Below are positions 1-12,900 of a DNA stretch of 64,000 nucleotides, piece by piece. The notes under the pieces were generated by a model. It was not told the DNA's origin, did no database searches, and worked only from the letters and a program-made list of their open reading frames with translations. Each line of letters begins with the position of its first letter. The stretch's first letter is position 1. This DNA is from Arion vulgaris (lineage: Eukaryota; Mollusca; Gastropoda; Stylommatophora; Arionidae), in contig CM036767.1 in the NCBI GenBank assembly GCA_020796225.1, positions 20,342,927 through 20,406,926 of the forward strand. The letters are read 5' to 3'. A program made the position numbers and the translations under genes.

Positions 1-438
1 CCGGGACACGCCCTCTATCCGTCTCCAGGCGGGTCCGTGCTTCAAGACACAATTTCATTTATTTGTAATTAGAAATAAATAATTCCCAATATGGAATTAC
101 ATATTGTTTTTGTGATTACTCACTATGCTTTAATTATGTTCAATTTGTAACAATGAAAATACATCCTGCATATAAGATATTTACATTACGATTCATAACA
201 TTAGCAAAATTACAGTTATGAAGTAGCAACGAAAATAATTTTATTGTAGGGGGTGACCACAACATGAGGAACTGTATTAAAGGGCTGCGGCATTTGGAAG
301 GTTGAGAGCCACTAATATAGACAATATTTTGAACGAACAAAAGAACAATGAATAGACATCCACATTAAAAAGACAAACATAGCAGTTAGCTTCAGTTATA
401 GGATAACTACGTTTGATAGTGGACAAAAATAAAATAGT

Positions 439-702
439 GAAATACGAGATAGACGAATATTTTACAATAAATTGTATAACAAACTTTACAATATATCCTA
501 TTACTTAGTTTCGCTACTAATAAATAGTAAATGATTTGTACTATGGTAAACTAAATAAATGTATAAATTGTTGACAATGTGCAATCACGTGTGTGCCTTG
601 TTGCGTGCGATATTTCCCATGCGCATGTGAGCAGCATGTGACGTCAGAAAAAAAATACACGCGGTTCTACCGTTTGTGAAAAGAGACATACATGCTGCGA
701 AA
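439..702 (+). promoter_or_regulatory. Putative eRF3 promoter and 5' leader
   Basis: A perfect palindromic CRE (TGACGTCA, 639-646) and an E-box (CACGTG, 585-590) lie within 120 bp of the start codon. A GCGCATG motif near 621-627 resembles half an NRF-1 site. No TATA box stands out at a suitable distance. CRE and NRF-1 sites are common at housekeeping and translation-factor promoters. The transcription start is not determinable; an in-frame GTG at 676 precedes the ATG but is unlikely to be used. Confidence 0.5.
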
Positions 703-973
703 ATGGCGTCTCAAAACGAACAAGAGAGTGTACCGGATTCTTGGGATGATAATCCTGTGAGCCCTAATGATGACGCAGAAGACATGTCGAATGTTTTGTC
801 TAATCTGAACGTTAATGCTCCCGTCTTCACTCCTGGTCAAAACGTTTTCGCTCAACCATTTGTCCTACCCGGACTACCCCAGTCTGACGCCAATTTGCCT
901 GATGATCATCATCAGGAACTGGAGAAAGAAACGCATACATCTATTAATGTAGAAGTAGAAGATACCGCTCCAG
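703..973 (+). CDS. eRF3: eRF3 exon 1 (N-terminus with PAM2 motif)
   Basis: Codes residues 1-90 and the first base of codon 91. It contains the PAM2-type [14 protein letters not shown] motif at about residues 32-45. The donor GTAATT follows at 974. Confidence 0.93.
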
Positions 974-3900
974 GTAATTTTGTATGTTTTCTATTTACAT
1001 AAAGTTTTTCAGTACAGTATATGTTATTATTTAAACAGGTTAATGAATATTATTTGAAGTCTGCTGTTAAAACTGCGCAAAAGATCTTGTGTTGACTAAT
1101 TTCACTAATCCCCGGCCAATGAATGTCTGATCATCATAATGAAATCATCTTGCTTATTGTTACTGTTACACGTATAGTCACTAAGTGAACAAAGTCAGTG
1201 TAGAGCTGCTTCAATTTCATCGATATTATATTTATGGTGACGGATACAATTATTGACATTAGTATTTTTAGTAATTTAATTTTGTTATTCAAGCAAGTCC
1301 TTTAAAAAAATAAAATTTCACTGGAAGTGGAAGATGTCCACTCTGATTGATCCTCCACCCATACATGCAATGATAATTTATTAATTTAATGAAAATAATT
1401 GTTGTTAGTTTAAAAAAAAATTGTAAAATTAATGTAATTATAATAAATTAGTAAATTAAGTAAACTAAACATAGACGGGTTAATTATCATAATCTTAATG
1501 AAAAGTCTTAAAAGTAGCCAGATATTGATTGAATATAACTAATAACTCATTGAATTGATATCATATTGATGTTTTAGTTTTATATAAAATTATTCTTCTT
1601 TGCGTTCATTCTTTACAACCAATTTTAATCTATCTTTGTGATTTGTTTGATCTTTGCCAAGACTGTGTGTGCACATTCAATTTCATTGGTTTGGTAGGCC
1701 CCTAAACGCATAGACCTCTACACGCTTAGGACACATGCATTCATTTCAGCCAAACCTCCTTAGTCGCCTCTTATGACAATTGACATGCATGGCAGGTAAC
1801 AGTGGTTCTATTCTTTACACCCCAATTGGGCCCCGGTAACCACTTGGTGAAATTGTTATTCATTATTATTGTATACAACAAAAAAATAGTAATTATCTCC
1901 ATTTCTTTTCTCAACTGTTCATCTTTTTCCTGTGATTTAAATGGACACTCATCCTTTTATATTAATTGACTGACAGACTCAGCAATTCCCGCAACAATAA
2001 TGTAAGTTTAACTTATTATAATTTACATACAAAAGTTTGCAACTGAGATTTTGGTTTTGTTAACATTCAGATTCGCAATCTCCACCACAGCCCATTGCAG
2101 AAGAGTCAACAGTTGTGTCGGAGCCAGAAGAGGACCAAGATAAAGGTGAAGGTAAGAAATTTTGATGATTGTAGGAATTTTGATAGGAAGCTCTAATAGT
2201 GCATGGAGTATCACATGGAAACATCTTCAGCCTTTTAAACATCAGTTTGGGCTTAGATCCTCAACCAACTCATGAGCGTTGACGGTTAGATTTTATAGAT
2301 GAAATTTTTTACTAGATAAAGTAGCTAGCCCCGTACTGAACATGACAAAGGTCAGCTGAACATGAAACTTCCATATTTAAAAACAAAATGACGAGTCTTT
2401 GTCATTAGCGTATGAAGTCTGGATGATTGATTTATCACTAACAAAAGTGAAAAAAAACCAAATTGGAGTGGCACCGCATATTTTCTGCCTTTCAATTGGA
2501 GAAGCTCCAGAATTGGTACCTGGAATGTTAGAAGTGATATTTGGAGGCAGAGATTAACTATATACAGTAGAGCTGGAAGAAACTGCAAGAGATGGTTAAA
2601 GATAGGAAGACTTTGTTATAAGTTGGTTGAGGTTGGTAAAACTTGATATATCTGTGTTTAATAAGGCACAGGATGGAGAGATCCAAGTTCTGAACCAAAG
2701 ATGCAGAGAATGAGATATTGGAAGCCTGGGTCAATGGGCTAGAGTTGACAACATTCAAATTCACTACCATTGAGTACCTATTAATAAGCCGCTTCACTGT
2801 AGTCTGGCACAAAAAAGCTGTTGTTAACAGCATGTAGTACCGCTTTTAGGGCGGTGTAGGATGCCAGTGGTTACAGGGCCCAAATTTGGGGTGTAAAGAA
2901 TAGAATCATCTGCCACGCATGTCGAAGAGGCGACTAAGGAGGTTTGGCTGAAATCGGATGCATGTGTCCTAAACGTGTAGAAGTATGCGTTTAGGGCTTA
3001 CCAAACCAATGTGCAACGTATACACGTTCTTGGCTAAGATCAAACATATCACAAAGAGTGATTCAAATTGGTTGTAAATAAGGAACGCAAAGAAGTATAT
3101 GCAGTTTCAGGCTCTTTGCTCTCTTCCATCTTGCAATATACCCTAGTCATCTTATTTTATTAACCGCCATGATGGTGGCAATTATTGAGGATTGAAATAA
3201 ATTATAAATATCCTTATTTCCATTCTACACTTAATTTCATTCTCTATGAGCCTAAAGATTCATTTGTCTCTGGAGGTTAAAATTAGTTTATTAAATGTAT
3301 CATTAGATAATACTGTGTGTTGCATAGCATAGTCTCTTTTAGTGTTTATATGTACATGGCCACCAATATTAACTGATGGTTTGTTAAAATGATTTCACAG
3401 TACTTTTGTTTAAGGTTTGTAAATGATTTTCTTTACAGATGAAAGTCCCAATACTGAAGTTGAAGAAGGCAATGGTGATATTGGTAAATATACTACTTTT
3501 ACTACTATGCCTTTCTGTTTTCAGTGACACAGGGTTACAACTGTTTATATCTACCAAATTATATTCCAGACCCATTTTCTTCAGCTCTGATTTCCTGTAC
3601 TGTTCTATGTCTTGTATCCTTTTACCCTACCACTTCTCTTCCCTTGTGGGTTAGTACTATACTATAACAGAACTATTAGGAATTTCATGTTGCCTCTTAA
3701 CATGTCACTGTCACATTTATACACTTTTCTCGAGTTCTACCCAAATTGTTCTGTCTTTTCTGACCTCTTCTTATACTTCAACAGCTTTCATTTACTGCTA
3801 TTCTCTTCTTTCCCCTCTGAGTTTCAATGTGTGTTTTGTTTTCTATTGGTCTATTCACATTATTTGAATGCGCAATTATTAGTTTTGAATAACAGCAGAT

Positions 3901-6900
3901 TGTGATTTGAAATGTTTTTTAAAATGTAAATTTATTTCAATCAATTTAAACCTTGTGCATGGAGCCTAAAAGTAGGAGACCCCATACTAAAGTTGTACAG
4001 AACTCTACAAACCACCATCATTAAGCTCTGCACAGGACACTAGACCACAAGTCCATCCCACAATATTAAAGTTGAGTGCACATAACAAATATTACCTCTA
4101 GACAGACTGCCATTATGCAAACAATGTCCTTCAATCACTTGAAGTCTCACATATGGTGTAGTGAAAATAGACTAAATTGAAGGAGAACAGCCAAAGGCTT
4201 ACGGAGAGCGAACCCAGTAAACGCTGGCTGTAACTAGACATGTCGCAGAAGGATAAGCACCAGAGCTCCAAATGGCGCTGAATGATGTGCGTTAAAAACC
4301 GTTCTTGGCAAAGGCTGTTTATATATCGCAATACTTACTTACTTAATTCCGTCATGCCTAGTGACACATGGGGCTTCAGAGAGGACTTTCCATGCTCTCC
4401 TGTCCCGTGCAACCTTCAGCGCAGAGCCCCAGAGATGCGGTGTCCAGTTCCTCTTCCATCATGCGCTCCATGTTGTCCGTGGTCTGCCTTTCTTTCTCTT
4501 TCCCTCTGGTGTCCAAGTGAGGGCTATCCTTGCAGGCATTTCTTGTCTCATTCTCATAACATGTCCGAGCCATTTCCATCTTCTCTTTTTGAGTATGTCA
4601 TTCATTGGCTCTTGTCTTGTGTCTTGGAGTAGTTGGTTATTGGATATTTTTACTGGCCAAAAGATTCCCAAGATTCTGCGAAGACAAGAGTGGTGGAAAA
4701 CTGACAGCCTGCTAGTATCTCCTTTGGTCATCCTCCAACACTCCGATCCGTAGAGCAAAACTGGCAAAACAATGCTTTATAGAGTTTAAGCTTTGTGGTC
4801 CTATTGTAGATTTTGGACTTCCATACTGGTTTCATTCTGGCAAAAGCGGTTCTGGCCTTACTTAGACGTGATTTTATATCTTCCTCTGTGCCACCATTTA
4901 GTGTCAGTACGCTACCAAGATATGTAAACTGCTCAACCCTTTCCAGTGTTTCATTTTCTAACATTACTGGTTGTTGGATTTCACTGTTTGTCATAATTTT
5001 TGTTTTTCCTGTGTTTGTTTTGAGGCCTACTGTCTTTGCCGTGCTGTGAAGTATTGTACTTTTCTCTTGTATATGTTCATATTTGTGTGACACCAGGCTT
5101 ATCGTCTGCAAAGTCCAGGTCCTCAAGCATCTCGAAAGTGGTCCATCTTATTCCTCTTGGTGCTTGTTGTTTTATGGCATTTTTAGCACCCAGTGAATTG
5201 TAATACTAAACAAAGAGAGGACAATATATCGCAATAAGAATGATCAAAATGGCCAAAAAGAACGGCCACGAGAGAGACTAAATTGAAGGAAAAATGATGG
5301 GGCGCCATTGAGCATCCCCTGCTGACAAATGGCATCTTGGAGACAATTCGCTGATTAGACTTCTGAGCATAGTAACCAATCACAGAAGTAAAAGAAATTT
5401 TAACTTTAAAAAAGAATTGTTAAATAATTAAGTAAATAAAATAATCTAGTACCATGTGAAAATCGATAAATAAGCTAAATTAAGTTAGCGTTTGAGTTGC
5501 TACATGTCTTGTTAACATAATTTTGTTGCAGCAAACTGGGAAGAAGAAGATGATGATGATGATGACGATGATGAAGAAACTGATCCAGATGCCATCAAAC
5601 CAGTTAAGAAACCAAAAAATCCTGGCCAGCCCAAAGTGCGAAAAGAACACTTGAATGTTGTATTTATAGGACATGTTGGTGAGTTTCATTTTGTTTCTTG
5701 AGTATTATTGAAGTAGTTGTGAATTCATATTACTTTGCCTAGCATGTCATTTGAAGTAAAAATATGTAGTAAGCGATAAATTTGATCCACTTGTTTGTTT
5801 GTTGTTTGTTTATTAGGGGATTAAAGCCTCTTTAAGCCGAGGCAAGCCTCTTTCAACCTAAGGCGAACCTTTTATTGGTTATATCAGAGCGTGTAGGCCA
5901 ACAAACATGAAAAATAAGAATTAACTCCTTTCGGAGAATCCAAGAATATATGAGAGACAGTTGATCCACTTCACCTTTTAACTCCCAACGGAGCACAGGT
6001 CTTCAAACTTCTTCCTCTTTCTTGCCATCCCTTCCAATTCTTTCCATGTTTTACCTATCATTTTAATATCAGCCTCCAGCTCTCTTCTCCAATTCTGCCT
6101 AGGCCTTCCCCATCTCCTCTTTCCTTTGGGTTCCATAACAGTGCATGTCTTGTAATGTTTCCAGTCGGTCTTCTCAATGTATGTCCTATCCGTCGACAGC
6201 ATCTCTGCCGTAGCTCTTTCTCCACTAGTATCTGCTTAGTTTGTTCTCTGAGTAACTTTATCTCTTACATTGCATTCTTTTATTGCAAGTTATTGAGTTG
6301 TAACAAGGAATATCTGTTATATAGCACATGTAATAGACATATACAAGAATCTCAGTGTAGTTGTGTATTCAATGTAGAGATACACCACAAACAAACCCGC
6401 TTCCCCAACTAAAAAACCTTTAGCTTGATATAAATTTAAACCAGTTGTTCTTGGGGTTTTAAGAATATGCCCTGGGAATGGAAGTAATCGTAATCCAGAT
6501 GGCTGCTGGGGACAAATAAAAGGTAAAGATCCATATCAATAAGGATAAATCCATTATAGCTAGTACTCTGTTTATCTGTTTTGTGGCTTAATTTTCTTGA
6601 GATGTGTTTGTCTTCACTTTGTTGACAATAGGCTCTTCTGCTTTTTGTTTGGGTTCCTTTATTTGCATATCAGATACAATACAATTTCCTTTTAGACGAT
6701 CTACTTGACTCTCTTGTGTTCTCAATGTTACTTTTAATTGAAAAGGAAGAGTAAAGTATTAGAAGTTAAGATATTTTTTCAGGAGGCAACAAAATATTAA
6801 TGTTTACAACTCATTCTTCTTTCATTTTCTCTAATTCTGTTTTCCCTCATAGTGTCAGGATAAGAGATTTCTAGAACACACCCTATATGTTTCATAAGTG

Positions 6901-9900
6901 TCTTTCTCTGACGCCTTTGCTTTGTATCCATTGTATCAGCAAAATTCTCTTTGAGGTGCACTGTCTGTTGGTAATCTGCTTATGAGGCAGAACCATTTAA
7001 TTTGTTGTTTCTTGATGAAGTTCAGTATTGATGTTGTACTCACTTTTTCCCTGATGTCTTCATTATTGAACCGTTCTCTTCTTGTTACTCCTTATTAGAA
7101 TAATAACCACTAATTGTTATCTTTTTGAATATTTGATGTTTCATTAAACACTTGTCAGAATGCTACGTATGGGTTGTGTAGATATATGGGTAACCAAAGT
7201 GTAAACAATGGTTGCTAAGGAAAATTGAAAGGTGATTTCACAGATACATATAATGAAAATGCATAATTATTTGAAGTAGTAATCTGCATGGTGTTTTCAA
7301 AGATGCTTTTAATAAAAAATATCAAATTTCTCATTATTCATCATTTGATAGAGGTGGTTCTATATCAAAAAGATATTCTTATTTTCATTAAAGTATCTAT
7401 AACCTATAGAGCAACGTGTTGAAGCTTTCTGCAAGGTGGGGGCATAGGGAAGCTACACTAGTAACTAAAAACGTTGCAGAAATAGGGTGTGCTGTCATAC
7501 ATGTAGGCGCATAACTGGCACAATGTACAATCACTCTTAGGTTTGGATCACATAACAAATCACAGAGTGGTTAACAAGTGGTCGATATGGAGCATTTGAA
7601 GATGTAGAGTAACTTGTTTAAGCTTACTGTCTGTTAATTGATATTTAGGGTGATTTTATATTTACAATTAGTTATTCGCTCCGCCCGAGTGGTTACCAGG
7701 GCCCAAATTTGGGGTGTAAAGAATAGAACCACTGTTACCTGCCACGCATGTCATAAGAGGCGACTAAGGAGGTTTGGCTGAAATCGGATGCACGTGTCCT
7801 AAACGTGTAGAAGTCTATGCGTTTAGGGGCCTACCAAACCAATGTGCAACATATACACATTCTTGGCAAAGATCAAACCTATCACAAAGAGTGATTAAAA
7901 TTGGTCGAAGAAGAACGCGAAGGAAGAAGACGTATTCGCTGGAGCTGTAGTTTGAACTGAGGTTAAGAGATAATGTATATGAACTCCTTTACTTATTTTA
8001 TGTGATGTATTAAATCTCATTGCATTGTGATTATACAATTGTTACAGATGCTGGAAAGTCCACCATTGGAGGACACCTATTGTAAGTACATTTTCTTTTC
8101 TCAACAATATGATTAAGACTTGTAGCATATATGTTTTAATGTATCATAGTTGCTAGAAATATGGTCGAATTAACATTTTAATAGTAGAGTGGTTTTGACT
8201 TTGGTGATTTATGAATTATAATGATATGTTTGTGGTAAAGAGTAGGCTTTATCAATTCTTTATTCTTCATCATTAAGTGAATAGTGTAGCAATGTTATAT
8301 TAGAGCTCCAGTATAATGCATCACATTTCTGTTGGGTTAATCCTCTTTATACAATAGCGCATAAATTGCAAACATTCATCAACTGGTGTCTCGCAGAATA
8401 GAGGGAATAAGATGGTATGATAGGGTCACAAATGAGGAACTTATGGAGAGAACAAGACAGATTCCAGTAAACGAACAGGTTAAAAAGACGCTGGCGCTGG
8501 ATAGGACACACTTTGCGAAAACCGGAGGGAATATAACAAGAAGGGTCCTTGCCTGGAACCCGCAGGGACAGCGAAAGAAAAGGAGGCCGAGAAATACATG
8601 GAGACGAGATTTGGAGGCGGAGATCAACAATATAAAGAAGAGCTGGAGGAGCTACAGGAGATAGCTAGAGATAGGAAGACTTGGCATGAGTTGGTTGAGG
8701 GCCTATGCCCCAACCCGGGGTAAAAGGCAAAGAGAGAGAGAGAATCCTCTTTATGCCTGACTGCAAGGCAGTTGTTGTTTGGTGTCAGTTGTTTTTTAAG
8801 AATCTCATGCTGCACTGAGTTTTGACATGGTTGACTTCCTCACCTTAGATTTACCAGAATAGTTGTGTAGTGCACATCGTGAAAAAGGATGAACATTTTT
8901 TCCCAGTATTTCTGCATGTATGAGTTCAACTCCTGCACACACCTCCTTGTTTCGTAAAGCGGGTCTGGCTAAAAGCAGTAAGGGACAGGTGGTGTTTACT
9001 TGTCTTCTACTCAAGATTGTGTTTGTAATCCTTAGTGCCTAGTAGCGATGGGAAGCAGTTTGAAAGGGTAGCTGCAATCAGGTTATTTAACCCCATTTGT
9101 GCCTGTGACACAGCTGAGTGGTCCTGTCACTTGTTTTGAAACCCTATCTGGTTCTTGTTCATCGATTGAGATCTCCCTACAGGAAAATGAGTTAAAAGCG
9201 GTGGTTTAAAAGTGAACAAATTAGATCGAGTGCAAATTGCTGTCAGAGCGCTCAATTGGTGTCCAGGAAGGACATTGTAGCAGGCAAGGATGGTAAACCC
9301 GAATACCATGCTGGGTTTGAAATTCACATGTCGTCTATTCATTCTGCACTTGCCTAAATGAGGCAGTATATACCCGTGTTCTTCTCGCTAAATCACACAT
9401 CTCAAAGCACAACCTTGTTAACCTTTAAAGTGGTTGATAGCAAAAGAAATAAAGAAACCTGGATGGTTCCCTAGAACACCTCCTTGGTAGTAATTTTGAA
9501 ATGTCCCCTCAACAGTTGCACTGAGTATTTCCACCTAGCTGTGAAGGTGGAAATTTACCGGAAGGTTTCGTTATGGTCTCTCAACCATAGACTAGTTTCT
9601 TCCTCTGCAATTATCTTGTTTTGTACTGGGAGTCCAGATATATTCAGCTGTCTTCTGCAGAATTTCAGTTACACAATAGTTTCTCTTCGAAGGTGGTGTA
9701 TGGGAGTCAAATTCCTTTTTCTCAGTTCTGCTTTGCAGTGGAAGATTTTGAAGGACATGTTCGGCCACTACATCTGATAATTCATAGTGACAGCAGAGTC
9801 TATCTCAAGTAACTGTCAATCTTTACTCCATCCTTTGTTTCCATTCTTTTATTTAGTAGCAGTTACTGTTATATGAAATTGAGTCATATGTTGCTTGTTT

Positions 9901-12900
9901 CTAATATGTGCATTAACAATTCTATTTCAGATACCTAACTGGCATGGTTGATAAAAGGACACTTGAAAAATATGAGAGGGAGGCAAAAGAAAAGAACAGA
10001 GAATCTTGGTATGCTATGTTGGTTCATTATTTCAAAGACTTTGAATAACTTTGATTTGTTCATGTTAACTAGGGGACAAATTTAAACAATCCATCCACTG
10101 TGCTGTTGAGATACTGAGTTGCCATTGTGAAAAATTAAGGATACAAAAACAACTAATCTTGACATTCCACTGCATGCTGATATGGAGCCATGTTATCACA
10201 AGAAAGAAATATGTCCCAACGACTGAACATATTCCATATGCAGTATTTCTAGAGAAAAGCATCCAGAAAAATTATGTGGTGGAAAATAAACAGATATAAG
10301 CCAGGTTACTGCAGTATAAACAAACATAACGATCAGCCTACAATCTTCGGACTTAGAACTGGACACCAAGGTCGCATGGACTCAACCTGCATCTGGAGAG
10401 CACCAAAGCAGTCCATAGAGTATATTCTGCAAGACTGCCGCAGTTTTAACCACATGAAAATGAAAATCTGGCCAACAGGAATAACCCCTAAGAACAAACT
10501 GGCTCAATGACCGGTCTGTTTACTGTACATGCTGCTATGAGGTGGTGGTTTATAATCTTACAGGTGGTTAGTGATCAGTCCATAGGAATCGGCAGTGTGA
10601 ATCTTTTTGAACTCTATCCTGTGTACAGTGTCATTATATATACACAGACTTGTCTTATTTTCAGGTATTTGTCGTGGGCATTAGACACTAACCTTGAGGA
10701 ACGTGAAAAGGGTAAAACAGTGGAAGTTGGTCGTGCATACTTTGAATCAGAGAAGAAACATTACTCTGTGTTAGATGCACCAGGGCACAAAAGTTTTGTG
10801 CCGAATATGATATGTGGAGCCTCACAAGCAGATCTAGCTATTTTGGTATGTTGATACTGTAATCTTGTTAGTTTATTTACATTTGATCTATGACTGAAAC
10901 AATTTTTTATTCAAATGGCAATTTCACCATATGACATTCATTCTTCTTCGACAAATGCTCCATATCAATCACTTGTTGAACCACTCTTCGGGATTTGTAT
11001 CGGATCTGATCCTAAGAGCACTTGTACTTTGTACCAGTTATGCGCCTACAAGCACATCCGATTTTCTGCAACGCTTTTTTTTCGCTAGGATACCGTGTGG
11101 TGCCGGGGCCAGTATAAACAATCAAATAACTAAAATCCGCCAAGGGTTGCCCGGGTCCCAAATTTGGGGTATAAAGTATAGAACCAGTTACCTGCCACTC
11201 ATGTCGTATGAGGCGACTAAGGATGTTTGGCTGAAATCGGATGCATGTGTCCTAAACATGTACAAGTCTATGCGTTCAGGGGCCTACCAAACCAATGTGT
11301 AGTGTATACACGCTCTTGGCAAAGATCAGACAAAGAGTGATTACAATTGGTCGTAAGAACGAACGCAAAGAAGAAAAGAGTACCACTGCAACCTACATGG
11401 CATGTCGTAAGAGGTTAACTAGATATTTTAATTGAAAACAAGCCAAATGACATTTTTGTATGTGCCTGTCCTATATGTGTAAAAGTCTATGAACCCAGGC
11501 GCAACACATTCCAGTTTTTTGCGCAACAACAAACACAGAAGAAAAATAGAAAACTGACCAAATGTTGAATGTGTTTTTATTGTAAATGTAATAGGCTTGA
11601 TGAGATGAACAAAAATCTATACAAAATTGCAGGTTATTTCTGCAAGACGTGGTGAGTTTGAGACTGGATTTGAAAGAGGTGGACAGACCAGGGAACATGC
11701 TATGTTGGTAAAGACTGCTGGTGTCAAACACTTGGTAGTGCTAATCAACAAAATGGATGATCCAACCGTTGAGTGGGATGAGACTAGGTTAGTTTATATC
11801 TTTGAAGTAACTTGTCATTCATTTTGTAAGTTAAATATTGTATTTGGTCTAAATTTATATTGACCAAGCTAGTGGCAAGTGGTTCGTTTAGTAGATCAAG
11901 TTAACATATGTACTTTGAATAGATTAAGCAATATTAGACGGCAATGTTTTTCAGCGCTGTAGCGAAAAAGTGTTCATGATATGATAACCAGAATTTTAGG
12001 GCCGTTGGGATATTTTTGTTGTAGTCTATATGCAGTGTGCTGTGAAATTCGTCACTCCTGTTGTATCCTTTGATTGAAAAAGGCATTTTGGTCGAAATGT
12101 TGCTGTGAATTGTTTTTGTATTTTGTAAAACTACGGTGCTTTGTTTTTATGTGTTTAACCAGCATTTCTAATTTTGTCAAAAATGCAGTAACATACATAC
12201 AGTATTTGGTACTTTCATACAATTTCACCGGATACTCGAGTATTCGTCTTGACCTAGGTCACAGAACGTTACTAGGTCAACGTTACTGCTTCCGCCCGCC
12301 TCTAAATGGATTTCTTGTCTTTGTCAACATTGGTTATCGCTAACGTAAAGACAAGATTGTTGGAAATACCCAAACACTTTGTGGACCCAAACGCAGGCGC
12401 ACATACACAGAACATATAGCGTCTCTGGAAAACGGCGAAGGAACGAAACAAGAAACAAAATGGAACACATCGACAGCTCTTGCATTCGTACATAAGTGAG
12501 TTTGGACCCATGTGAAGCAATTATGGCATACATTGTAAGCTTCTGGCCCCCAGAGTTACCGTAAACCACTCACAGTCCCTTGTCCCTGTCTACTAACAGT
12601 CCCTTTTTATGGCTACACAACGAAATCAAACGTTACACTTCTTATTGCAACCCAAATCTTATTATAACCCAAATCTTATTATTACACGCAAGGGGTGACC
12701 GCTGAACACCGATCGCCTATTCTAACCTAGTAACGTTCCATGACCTAGGTCAAGTCGAATACTCAAGTATCCGGTGAAATTGTATCAAAGTACCCAGTAT
12801 TTTATTAAATATGTAGGATAATTTTTGGAACCATTTTAACACAGGGTGTAGGTTATTCCTACTTGAAGAACATTACATTAAATCACTATATGAATTATGA

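Noticed and set aside
140..340. Short minus-strand ORF upstream of eRF3
   Set aside because: No motif, no splice or promoter context; typical chance ORF in AT-rich DNA.
3612..3905. 97-codon ORF in intron 3
   Set aside because: Phe/Leu-rich low-complexity translation of T-rich intron; no homology recognised.
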